Assembly: GCA_964568795.1 (NCBI GenBank)
Contig: CAZMRQ010000009.1
Coordinates: 1 to 38,291, forward strand
Reading direction: 5' to 3'
Length of the DNA stretch: 38,291 nt
Source: CAZMRQ01 sp964568795
Lineage (GTDB): Bacteria > Pseudomonadota > Gammaproteobacteria > Comchoanobacterales > Comchoanobacteraceae
The translations under genes were made by a program, and so were the position numbers. The notes below the pieces were generated by a model. That model ran no database searches, had not been told where the DNA came from, and saw only the letters and a program-made list of their open reading frames with translations. How positions within the stretch are numbered: position 1 is the stretch's first letter; every line of letters starts with the position of its first letter. Positions 18,501 to 26,176 of the stretch are shown here, one piece after another.

Positions 18501-21500
18501 GCTTACCCTGAAACTGCTCAGCTTGAAGCTTATCCAAACACATGATTTGATATAATGTGTTGGCATGTTTTACTGGATTATCCTTTATTTCTTCTGCTTT
18601 TTCCACTAAATCATTTATATCATCTTTAAACTGCTCTTCAAAAATAGAGTATATCCTGTTCAAGGCTTGATCAAAACTTTCATAATGATGAGGGTTGATC
18701 CATGCTTCAAATTGCTCCGGAGATAGGGGTTGAGTATAGAGTTGGTTTATTCTATATTTGATGTAGTCATAATAACTTTCCTGAACCCCTTTAGGGATCT
18801 TACATATAAACGAAACTGTACGACTTATGCGTTCCTTAATTTCTGTGAATAGCTCACTATCGACGTCGATTGAAAATAAGCTGTGAAGTTTATTCTCCAC
18901 ATAAGCAAATGCTGTCTTTATGATAATCTCATACGCCAACAGGGTTTCAGTATCCATCTCACCAAAATCGGCAGGATGCTCCCCGAACATCCCTCTGTTG
19001 AGTCTGAGTGTAAAAGTATCACTATAGAGGTCCAATGATTTTTGCAGTTGTTCTTTTGTACAGATGGGTAGGAAAGGTGAGTGTAATGATTCACGTATAA
19101 TATCAAAATTCACAGTTTTGCGAATCAGATGGTATGCTTTTTGTGACATAAAGATTTGCCGTTGCGAACCAAACGTTCTGAATTGGAACGATGCACGGTT
19201 GATTGGATTGATCTCGGTATCTGGCACAATTATGTGAAAGAATTTGTTGATTGCGTCATCCAGATCTTCAGCTACAGGATTTGTAACATCCAGATTTGCT
19301 TTATACTCATCATTAACTGAATAATGTTGAGACATATATTTTTTCAGATCGTCCTTATATTTAATGAAATTATTGGTATGTGTTGTTAGATGAACTAGCT
19401 CGCATATTCGCATGAAAGTATGATAGAGCAGCTCGAAAGCGTCTTTAGTGCATAGTTCCTGATTCATCGTGTTTTTTATTGAGTACATCAGTAACACAAC
19501 TAAATATCTATCTTCTTCATTAACAGTGGGGTTATCGGTGGAGCTAAAAATTTCCTTCTTTAGCAAACATTCATAATCGCTATTTGACTCAGGGTCGAGG
19601 AATTTCACATGTTGATAGAATAACCCATTCGAAAATTGCTGAGACTTCTGCATGTTCATCAATACAACTCGGGAGAATCTTTTAAAGGCACAGCTCATGA
19701 CATGCATGCCATTAGTGTCATGGAATGAGAATGTGCCTAAGCCTACTTGAGTTGGTATGCTCTTCAAAAATTGAGCGACTTTATCAGGATGTTTAATAAC
19801 ATATCTTTTCAAGTCACTCGGCCTGTGAAGGTCGCATATGACTCGAGAACCGAGATGTTTAATCTGATTATAAACTGTTCCTAGAAGAGATTCTTCATAA
19901 CGTTTAACCATCCTTTTCATTTCAAGCCGAGCAGACGGTGATTTAATAACATAGCCTCGCTTATCAATTCTTCGTTTTGTGCTTAACTGATCAAGTCGTT
20001 CATTTATATACTGATGAAAAAATAAGGCCTGACAGATCTTTGATTCCATTGTGCCCCAAAAAATCTTATTCGGTTTTGAGCCTAAGGGTGATTTTAAAAA
20101 CTTTGCTAATAGAACCAAAACTTCTGAGATATTTTCAGCCATTGGAAATAGTATAGCTAGAAGAGAATGTCCCGCATTTCTTTTAGAGCAGTCAGCTATT
20201 GACGCTGTTAGAATATTAAGTGGGCTATTCTTTATTATGTATCTACTGACGTTTTTGAATTCATTACGAAAAAAGTTAATGTCTGCTGCCTGCATATCTG
20301 GTATTGAAATACCTGTCATAAATATGCCTTTACCAATTGCAAACTTAGCGGCTTTATACTGTTGCAGTAACGATAAGGCGTCTAGGAATAAATTTGGACA
20401 TAGTTTTTGTTTGTCCTGACTTATTGATTTCAGTTTTTGTAGAGAATGATATAGCTCATAAAAATCACTTAATTTCATATTACGCTTCTCAACCAAAAGC
20501 CTGTTTAGCTCTCTGTAAAACTTGTTTTCAGATGGAGGGTCCATGATTGCAATCTGTCTATTTAACTCTTCTGTATAATAGCTTAAAGTATCGCCCACAC
20601 GTGGAATAAGTTCTATGCCTTTCATACTTGTTATATCTAAATCATGGGACCTCTGAATTGTGGTGTTTGTAGTCTTAAGAAGAGGCAAGTCTGGCTCGGG
20701 TATGGATGAAGCTCGTTGGTGAACTTTGTATGCTTCTGTGAGAGGGATTAGCATGCTTTCAAAAATTGCATCAATCTCGTAATGTTTCATCCATGAAACG
20801 AGGGTATTTATAAAACCAAGTGATACTTCACTTATCCCACTCAACTCCATATCATCGATACTTGGTGGTGACTCAGTAAAACTATTCCGTTTTTCAAGTG
20901 TATTTAATCTGGTTAATGATTTTAGTGACCCACTATCACGGGGGACATAACAGAAATTATGTAATTTTTCTAGTGGGGTTGATGGCTCTTCAGAAAGAGG
21001 TGTCCCATAACCCAAAATATCACAAAGGTCAGTGCCAATACTGTCTCTGAGCAATTGAACATCATCGTTATCTACGAATTCGTTTAATGAAGTTTTAAGT
21101 CGTTTCATTTTTTCCTCAAATTCATCTTGAGTCGTTCCAACTGGATTGAGTTGATGTAGGATGAGTGGATCTGCTTGTAGCGCTGCATGCATGATCTCTC
21201 TTGCTTCATGTGATGTGTGATCAATTGGGACATCGTGTTGTGCTAATCGGATATATTTTCCCATGATACCTTCACGTGATAGAGCAAAGGAATCTGTAGT
21301 TGGATTAGTGGGATTAACATGAAAAGCCCAAAGTAAAAATTTATAATAATTGCGCATAGAGTCAATAAAATGTATATTTGGAGAATGTTTGTACCCAATC
21401 TCACCAGATAAATATCTGGCTATTTCTATGTTAAATAGGCAGTCGCCCTTATGGTATGCGTCAAGAATAACGCAAGTTTCCACCCCCGTAAATATATTCG

Positions 21501-24009
21501 AGCTTTTACGCCTTATCGCTGATGTGTCTTTCTTAAAGCCTACAAGTCTATTTAGATGCAATGCTTGATTTTTAAGTATGTGTATAGTGAATACTGAAGG
21601 CTGTTTATCTTGTATTTTTGTTAGTTTACAAATGTATTGTACTATCTTGCTATAGTCGCTCTCCTGGCCATGTTCAAAGCCAATTAGTTTGATAAGATTC
21701 AATCTGACAAATAGATCCTGTGGGTAACTAGAGGGGAAATAACCTATTTTAAAATAGCTTGCAAATGCTGATTCGGCGGTTGCCATAATACATTTTTTAT
21801 ACATCTCTTCATAATAGCCATACTGCATCGTTGTGTACATGCCTGCAACCACGCTTGCTTGATATGAACTATAATGAAGGACATCAAGATGTCCTGCAGA
21901 TTCTATTTGTTTTGTGTCAGTTAGATGCATTAGAGTTGTTCTAAGTTCAAGAAAAGCATGATCAATGCTTCGCCATTGCATAACTCTGCCCATTAATGTT
22001 TTAATCATTTGATTTTCTTGCTCATTTTCTAAAGTGTCCCACATCACTTTTAAACTTAAATCATCTGGTTCAGACAGCTCGTTTGTTAAGGGTGTATATA
22101 AATTATTATATAAGTCGGTCTCTTGTACTAGTTTATTTGAGCACCGATTCGATACATACATGATAACTGCAATCATCGAATCAAATATGCTCTCGTCCTC
22201 CTGACATACTTTAAGCAAGAATTTTACTTGCCAGTATTTGACAAGAATATGCATCTCATTGATCTCTCTGATATCAACACTTGCTATCGTGAGTGCGTGG
22301 ACCATGTATGCTGCAAACTTTGAGAAGCCAACAGGGTCGGTGATTCGATCATTCTGAAGGCTCTGATCTATACAAACTTCATCTAATTCCTCAACGAGTA
22401 TCGTATGTAATTTTCTTCCTCTGTCATCTAAACCACCAGAACTGTTACTGCATATCTCATAATCACATAATTTATGATATAAATAATTCAGAAAAACAAG
22501 CGCTCTTGATTTATCGCGATAAGCATATTGGCATGAGTTCTCTGCATGCCTTATAGCCTTTCTAAGCTGTGTAACGTCACCTTCGCTAGCCATAAAGTCA
22601 TTGAAGCAGCTTTTGGCTTTAGCACGTTCAGCTTGTGCTGTGTCTTTGTCTCTTTTTAGTCGAAGTTGCTTTTGATCTGCTTCTATACGAGTCTCTAAGT
22701 AAGGGAACGATTTCTTCCCTCCAGGAAACCTCCTATTTGTGCGCATTAGCAACTGATTAATCATATTTCTATTTATTAAATGCGGTGACTTACTACATTG
22801 AGGAAGCAGAGCATACAAAAGACTTAATGCATACGAATATGTACTTGAGTATTGTGTGTTACACTGGCTAATTCTATCAAAAAAGTCTGAGAACAGTTTT
22901 ACAAGCTGCCTGACTTTTTTGTTTGTGATCTCTTCGAGACTTGGTTGTCTTCTTCCCACAAAGTATGTCTTAAACTCATCATGTTGTGCTGATATCTGCA
23001 TATACTTCATGATCATAATTCCCCATGCAATCATAGGGAGGTCTGAAAAGTTATTGTTAAACCTCATAGAGTTAGCTTGGCTAACAGCAATATTTACCAG
23101 CAGATGCATGACATGATGTTGGTCATGCAACGAAGTAGTGCTTTTTTGCATATGGACCAATTTATCTATTGCTATATATGAATCTGTTGCATAGCTGACG
23201 CATCCGCTATAGAGCATTGATTGATCTCCAACATTTTCATCAGTTGCATAAGAATACAGTCCTGATATTTTTGTGTAAATATCAGCAGCTACAGTCTGTG
23301 CGTGAAAGCTTTCTCCCGCCCCCTTTACTAGGGCTTTTACATTATCATTTAGCATTTGAATAAGGCTGTGATTATAAACAAACTCAAGAATTTCATACGT
23401 ATACACATAGTCAATTATGATATGGATTGCACGTAGCGTATTAAGATCTGTGCTGTCTGACAGTTGGTCGGGAAACATATTAGTGTGGAGTTTTTCTCCC
23501 AACTTGACAAGTGAATTGTATAGAAGGTCCAACGTTTCTCCAGGGGTACTTGGATCGCATAGATGTTTTTCAAATAGTGAAAACCACACAGCCAATAAAT
23601 CACGGGCTGATAATTTATTCTTAATTTCTAAGGGGGGATACGCTCTTAATTTAGACCAGAATTTGTCTATGGTAACTTTACCCAGGTTCATTGCTGCAGT
23701 TAAGATGATAAGCCACATCTCACCTCGAGATGGTTCATGTCCCGACTCTTCAAGTCGAGTTTCCATTGGTTCATCTCCATGATAGAGGTAGAATATATTT
23801 TCATTAAGCCGAATGTTTCCTCTTTCGAACCACGTCTGAATTTGTGCCCTGGCATGTCTACTCTCTAGTACACGATTACCCTCGTTTAGCATGGATTCAA
23901 TATTTGATATATACTCGCGAATTTTGCTACCCACATTGTCTAGTTCAGTTCTTAGCTCTGGAAATAAAGCCTTGAGTAAGTTGATTCTTCTAGTTGTCAC
24001 ATTCGGCAT
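15586..24009 (-). CDS. Giant protein of unknown function, 2807 aa
   Basis: No family is recognised for most of the length. The gene is one uninterrupted 8.4-kb frame. ATG 24009 has AAGGAG six bases upstream (24016-24021), a strong translation signal. The protein is largely alpha-helical and soluble, with no signal peptide and no clear membrane helix. Residues about 2245-2345 form a phased ten-residue repeat (HLVIAGYTAAAMKKVGHG, KDLHEAGYTPLEMREGGH) with consensus near [AG]-G-[YFH]-T-x-x-[ED]-[LM]-[KR]-x. Several patches are Tyr/His-rich. It is divergent from 24316-25446, separated by an intergenic region with a PmrA-like box. Size, isolation and context suggest a large secreted effector. No protease, kinase or glycosyltransferase motif was found by eye. 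Confidence 0.88.
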   Translation of the reverse strand: MPNVTTRRINLLKALFPELRTELDNVGSKIREYISNIESMLNEGNRVLESRHARAQIQTWFERGNIRLNENIFYLYHGDEPMETRLEESGHEPSRGEMWLIILTAAMNLGKVTIDKFWSKLRAYPPLEIKNKLSARDLLAVWFSLFEKHLCDPSTPGETLDLLYNSLVKLGEKLHTNMFPDQLSDSTDLNTLRAIHIIIDYVYTYEILEFVYNHSLIQMLNDNVKALVKGAGESFHAQTVAADIYTKISGLYSYATDENVGDQSMLYSGCVSYATDSYIAIDKLVHMQKSTTSLHDQHHVMHLLVNIAVSQANSMRFNNNFSDLPMIAWGIMIMKYMQISAQHDEFKTYFVGRRQPSLEEITNKKVRQLVKLFSDFFDRISQCNTQYSSTYSYALSLLYALLPQCSKSPHLINRNMINQLLMRTNRRFPGGKKSFPYLETRIEADQKQLRLKRDKDTAQAERAKAKSCFNDFMASEGDVTQLRKAIRHAENSCQYAYRDKSRALVFLNYLYHKLCDYEICSNSSGGLDDRGRKLHTILVEELDEVCIDQSLQNDRITDPVGFSKFAAYMVHALTIASVDIREINEMHILVKYWQVKFLLKVCQEDESIFDSMIAVIMYVSNRCSNKLVQETDLYNNLYTPLTNELSEPDDLSLKVMWDTLENEQENQMIKTLMGRVMQWRSIDHAFLELRTTLMHLTDTKQIESAGHLDVLHYSSYQASVVAGMYTTMQYGYYEEMYKKCIMATAESAFASYFKIGYFPSSYPQDLFVRLNLIKLIGFEHGQESDYSKIVQYICKLTKIQDKQPSVFTIHILKNQALHLNRLVGFKKDTSAIRRKSSNIFTGVETCVILDAYHKGDCLFNIEIARYLSGEIGYKHSPNIHFIDSMRNYYKFLLWAFHVNPTNPTTDSFALSREGIMGKYIRLAQHDVPIDHTSHEAREIMHAALQADPLILHQLNPVGTTQDEFEEKMKRLKTSLNEFVDNDDVQLLRDSIGTDLCDILGYGTPLSEEPSTPLEKLHNFCYVPRDSGSLKSLTRLNTLEKRNSFTESPPSIDDMELSGISEVSLGFINTLVSWMKHYEIDAIFESMLIPLTEAYKVHQRASSIPEPDLPLLKTTNTTIQRSHDLDITSMKGIELIPRVGDTLSYYTEELNRQIAIMDPPSENKFYRELNRLLVEKRNMKLSDFYELYHSLQKLKSISQDKQKLCPNLFLDALSLLQQYKAAKFAIGKGIFMTGISIPDMQAADINFFRNEFKNVSRYIIKNSPLNILTASIADCSKRNAGHSLLAILFPMAENISEVLVLLAKFLKSPLGSKPNKIFWGTMESKICQALFFHQYINERLDQLSTKRRIDKRGYVIKSPSARLEMKRMVKRYEESLLGTVYNQIKHLGSRVICDLHRPSDLKRYVIKHPDKVAQFLKSIPTQVGLGTFSFHDTNGMHVMSCAFKRFSRVVLMNMQKSQQFSNGLFYQHVKFLDPESNSDYECLLKKEIFSSTDNPTVNEEDRYLVVLLMYSIKNTMNQELCTKDAFELLYHTFMRICELVHLTTHTNNFIKYKDDLKKYMSQHYSVNDEYKANLDVTNPVAEDLDDAINKFFHIIVPDTEINPINRASFQFRTFGSQRQIFMSQKAYHLIRKTVNFDIIRESLHSPFLPICTKEQLQKSLDLYSDTFTLRLNRGMFGEHPADFGEMDTETLLAYEIIIKTAFAYVENKLHSLFSIDVDSELFTEIKERISRTVSFICKIPKGVQESYYDYIKYRINQLYTQPLSPEQFEAWINPHHYESFDQALNRIYSIFEEQFKDDINDLVEKAEEIKDNPVKHANTLYQIMCLDKLQAEQFQGKPFSHLPFSAEPCRFPSKQSRVTNPLIEKVSHIDASTLHDSTDNMAEAERAYALKYWLTYVDKEKLREKAQSIGLHFADNIKEDLKQKAINIAPMACEPHFIEDWIVIDARNERKYIVYLPELFSLKIMRKVTYQYKILTIELREILRKILGDGDTTPIIFVSDDRPSRPAVYRTLEWALELGSYLGSVYHNLNTGGHSHFSSLDIELDKIEEESLHKIQPYTQSMGPYFNQLMTMEMIRNYMLQPGSEEWFYHGQYAPLFSILKRELENITVEEQMCKSGIAYTMFKLVSFVPEQQRLNKRLTHTLALPLNVLLADHLSHIIQQFTTLCQNNADDVEKFIKSISMNRDMPHLAHNYFIGMENKLWLNRQRKSFKQVLSPLRLPPGDPEESEVIEGVHRIRDNGEPIESVVKSIHVTTRHLVIAGYTAAAMKKVGHGGTADLKKAYFNYAELKLLKVAEFTIVEIEAAGYNAAHAGFDIKDLHEAGYTPLEMREGGHSVKALKDFRYRNSDHEDESCYQDKDIMYPANHLVPWSKCSYYDSHSIDFVKIYLCDLVLRLMKFGSIPDCAILDTFPHFEFETTIDKLRMPDRETKYPEFYEKAMDKIFTTLDTEYVSLQTDSEGVNSISFGCRFKTRDGDIKISKFKVTAIKPLMSNIEHSRWLLTKLSLFYNKTRCHTLFLRDMQSSIDDGYVGEMRFENALSKEELGTKIDNAEVWSLYYKQYHLLKDSDLSNDDPIKQSKFKSDMKGRCPDGSEMDQKRKVIEEILVNRVRYVNALGDFMRLYDGMIPKFALSEVGYGKLIDWIKINMQPTDEEISERRALSYLERTISTYILPDKQTIFKSALMDEATDRPTHSSSKLHQLIHKGLFPLAHVSMHRSCKDKTWMNHPLPQFADSNAVNATNKKFQLWMLDIMRRSNNVIRDATPPVDQSLYATETAGTQLLSQFGIFTPAPDRTHAVFEPRLIHEIVSPP

Positions 24010-24050
24010 GCCATACTCCTTAATCTATTTTCTACCCGCATACTTTCCTC

Positions 24051-24082
24051 ATAATAGAAGCACTTATTAAGAAAGAATTAAT
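24051..24082 (-). promoter_or_regulatory. PmrA-box-like element and -10 for the 2807-aa gene
   Basis: Reading the minus strand: ATTAAT-N5-CTTAAT (24082 down to 24066), then nine bases, then TATTAT (24056-24051). The second half-site matches the PmrA half-site exactly. Transcription would begin about 36 bases before ATG 24009. Assignment to PmrA is inference. Confidence 0.5.
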
Positions 24083-24241
24083 TATTCCGAGCATACTGTC
24101 ATGATTTGCATATCTAGTCAACTATCAGCATATATTCTATGATGACAATTGACTCATGTCACCCAGAGCTAAACATGGAATTGACATTTCTTAATAGAAG
24201 GGGGGGCATTGATATTCAAGATGTCACTATTTCAGGATGTA

Positions 24242-24279
24242 TTGATCTAAATAATAATTTAATTATACTGAAGTATACT
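24242..24279 (+). promoter_or_regulatory. Promoter with degenerate PmrA-like box for the ANK+LRR gene
   Basis: CTAAAT-N5-TTTAAT (24247-24263) fits the box with one mismatch in the TTAA core. TATACT occurs directly after it (24264-24269) and again ten bases after it (24274-24279). TTGATC at 24242 lies 16 bases before the first TATACT. Either -10 leaves a short leader to ATG 24316. Confidence 0.4.
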
Positions 24280-24315
24280 ATAGGTGTAATAAATAAATTA
24301 AAAAAGGGTATTTAC

Positions 24316-25446
24316 ATGCAAAATGAGGTTAAATCGATTCAGGCAATCATAGATGGACACCCCGATACAGTGCAAGATCTGCTTACCAGAAAAATAATAG
24401 ATTTGAATGTGGTATATGATTCTGGTTGGACAGTACTTAGCTTTTTAGTCGATAAAGGAGACAGACAGACAGTTGAAAATATACTAAACAATCTAAGAGC
24501 CGATATGTCCTTGACAAATCAGATGAAAGAAATAGTACAACTAAATAATATGCAAATAGCAGTACATGATCTAAGGGAAGATCTCGAATATGCAGGAGCA
24601 ATTCCAGGAACGTTTGAAAAACAAGTACTCGCGCTAAAAGAACTCAAACGAATGATAATAGACATAACAGAACAAAAAATAGACAAAATAAAAAAAGTTG
24701 AAATCTTATCAGATGCTATCTCTACATATAAAAGCATCGAAGATAATTATTATACATATCGTGACAAGCACAATCTTTATTTGAGATTAATAGAGTTGCT
24801 AGGTAATAATGCTATTCTAAGGTCGTTAGTGATAAAAGAGCCTATTCAACCTGGTATGCTCGGCATAGTATGGGATGTAGTAAAAAATGTTTATAGTATA
24901 CTAAGAGATTTCTTCCAACCGATACACACAAGCTTTAAATCCGAATGCGCAAGTTCAGTTTGTGAAGCTGAATCTAAATTGACTATACTTAGTGAACAAT
25001 TGTTCCCTCAAGTACCTGGGGTGATATTCATTGATCGTACTACCCTCATATTTGAAATAAATGATAATGTTCTAGTCAAGTACAATGGTAGCGACGCCGA
25101 TGTCACTATTCCAGAGACCGTCACGCGAATTGGCTCAGAAGCATTTAACAAATGCTCAAATCTCAAATCAATAACTATCTCATCAAAAATAGAGGATATA
25201 CATCAAAATGCATTCATGGGACTATCACCTGAGTTTATAATAAATATACAAAGTGATTCTACAGAGGCAGATGTGGTTTATCCTATGAGAAAGATCATTG
25301 AAAAGGCGGGGATCAATTATCATCAAAAAGTGCGAGTAGTGCCATTCAATCGGGGCCATGCACAAGCCCAAACAGGTGGAGGAGAAGATTCTACTTCACA
25401 GGATGGCGACGATTATATTCCTCGTCGTGATAGTGGTAGGCCCTGA
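24316..25446 (+). CDS. Ankyrin-like + BspA-type leucine-rich repeat protein, 376 aa
   Basis: I chose ATG 24316 (MQNEVKSIQ) since an AAGGG lies seven bases upstream and promoter elements occupy 24242-24279. The frame stays open to ATG 24139, but that part is not ankyrin-like. Residues about 1-55 are a short ankyrin-like pair (AIIDGHPDTVQDLL, GWTVLSFLVDKGDRQTVENIL). A helical, coiled-coil-prone middle follows. Residues about 245-315 are a BspA/LRR_5 unit (IFEINDNVLVKY, VTIPETVTRIGSEAFNKCSN, IEDIHQNAFMGL). The tail is polar, with GGGEDSTSQDGDD and RRDSGRP. It shares the LRR unit and the following INYHQK segment with the 33401-35302 genes, and a damaged copy of its C-terminal part lies at 36629-36880. 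Likely an effector; no function assigned. Confidence 0.8.
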   Translation: MQNEVKSIQAIIDGHPDTVQDLLTRKIIDLNVVYDSGWTVLSFLVDKGDRQTVENILNNLRADMSLTNQMKEIVQLNNMQIAVHDLREDLEYAGAIPGTFEKQVLALKELKRMIIDITEQKIDKIKKVEILSDAISTYKSIEDNYYTYRDKHNLYLRLIELLGNNAILRSLVIKEPIQPGMLGIVWDVVKNVYSILRDFFQPIHTSFKSECASSVCEAESKLTILSEQLFPQVPGVIFIDRTTLIFEINDNVLVKYNGSDADVTIPETVTRIGSEAFNKCSNLKSITISSKIEDIHQNAFMGLSPEFIINIQSDSTEADVVYPMRKIIEKAGINYHQKVRVVPFNRGHAQAQTGGGEDSTSQDGDDYIPRRDSGRP

Positions 25447-25452
25447 TAAATC

Positions 25453-25469
25453 ATTAATGATAGTTTAAT
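25453..25469 (+). promoter_or_regulatory. PmrA-box-like element between the ANK+LRR gene and the small ORF
   Basis: ATTAAT-N5-TTTAAT, a full TTAA-N7-TTAA match, with TAATAT nine bases downstream (25479-25484). It lies 244 bases before the 103-aa ORF, which also has a nearer promoter-like site, so its target is uncertain. Confidence 0.35.
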
Positions 25470-25682
25470 TGGAATATGTAATATGATTTGATATTCTGAT
25501 AAGTAATATATGAAATGAAAGATATCGATTAATGCTTAGCAATGGATGTTTGATTCACGGGGGCAGGGGAAATGTTAAGGCATTGAAAAAACACATATAG
25601 TAGAGTAGGGAATAAATATATTTGTTTTAGGTTATCAATTCTAATATATGATTATAAGAGTTAATGATTTTGTATAGCTGCC

Positions 25683-25691
25683 TGCTATAAT
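25683..25691 (+). promoter_or_regulatory. Extended -10 promoter for the 103-aa ORF
   Basis: TGCTATAAT is a perfect extended -10 (TGn plus TATAAT). The predicted start of transcription near 25698 would leave about 15 bases of leader before ATG 25713. No good -35 is seen, as allowed for extended -10 promoters. Confidence 0.5.
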
Positions 25692-25712
25692 GCATGTTAT
25701 TTTGAGGAACAC

Positions 25713-26024
25713 ATGCTCATGACAAGACTCCTCAAGTTATGCACAAACGAAGATATAACCGATCAGCAGTTCAAAGACATAGCTGTTAATTTAAAATCTA
25801 ATACGTTTGCAAGATACCTCATCAAATTTGGAGTACTACCAGACTCATTTATAAAAAAATACAAAGATCATATAGCTTTAGAGCAAGCAAGAATGCGTGA
25901 ACGTGATGAGCCTCTAGCAGACGATGTGCACGATTCGGTATTTACATGCGGCAGAGAATACGCAATGTGCATACTCAGAGATAAATGTGGCACACCCATT
26001 TTTCATGAAGTCATTCATAAGTGA
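25713..26024 (+). CDS. Small protein of unknown function, 103 aa
   Basis: Not recognised. A hydrophilic helical protein (RLLKLCTNEDITDQQFKDIA; RYLIKFGVLPDSFIKKYKD) ending in a Cys-containing segment (FTCGREYAMCILRDKCGT). The first part resembles the helix-loop-helix capping segments found next to ankyrin or Fic-type regions, but no family can be named. TGAGGA at 25703-25708 serves ATG 25713 (four bases) or the in-frame ATG 25719 (ten bases). It has its own extended -10 promoter and stands alone, 266 bases after the ANK+LRR gene. Confidence 0.6.
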   Translation: MLMTRLLKLCTNEDITDQQFKDIAVNLKSNTFARYLIKFGVLPDSFIKKYKDHIALEQARMRERDEPLADDVHDSVFTCGREYAMCILRDKCGTPIFHEVIHK

Positions 26025-26146
26025 ACATACACATGGTGATTTAAATAAGTTGATGAATATTTAGATCTTATGTGTAGAATGACACGCCGTTTATCTGTTT
26101 ATACACTGTTCACATCTTTTGTTATTTGAATACATTAAAAATAAAG

Positions 26147-26173
26147 TTGACATAAATTAGTCTAGTATATAAC
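26147..26173 (+). promoter_or_regulatory. Promoter overlapping the start of the 1267-aa gene
   Basis: A perfect -35 TTGACA (26147-26152) is followed after 15 bases by TATAAC (26168-26173), only three bases before ATG 26177. A start of transcription about seven bases after the -10 would fall just inside the frame, so the mRNA may be leaderless or the true start may be ATG 26195. No ribosome binding site precedes either ATG. Confidence 0.45.
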
Positions 26174-26176
26174 ATT

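Noticed and set aside
24139..24315. Extra 59 codons at the front of the ANK+LRR gene
   Set aside because: This part holds promoter-like elements and no ribosome binding site before ATG 24139, while ATG 24316 has one.
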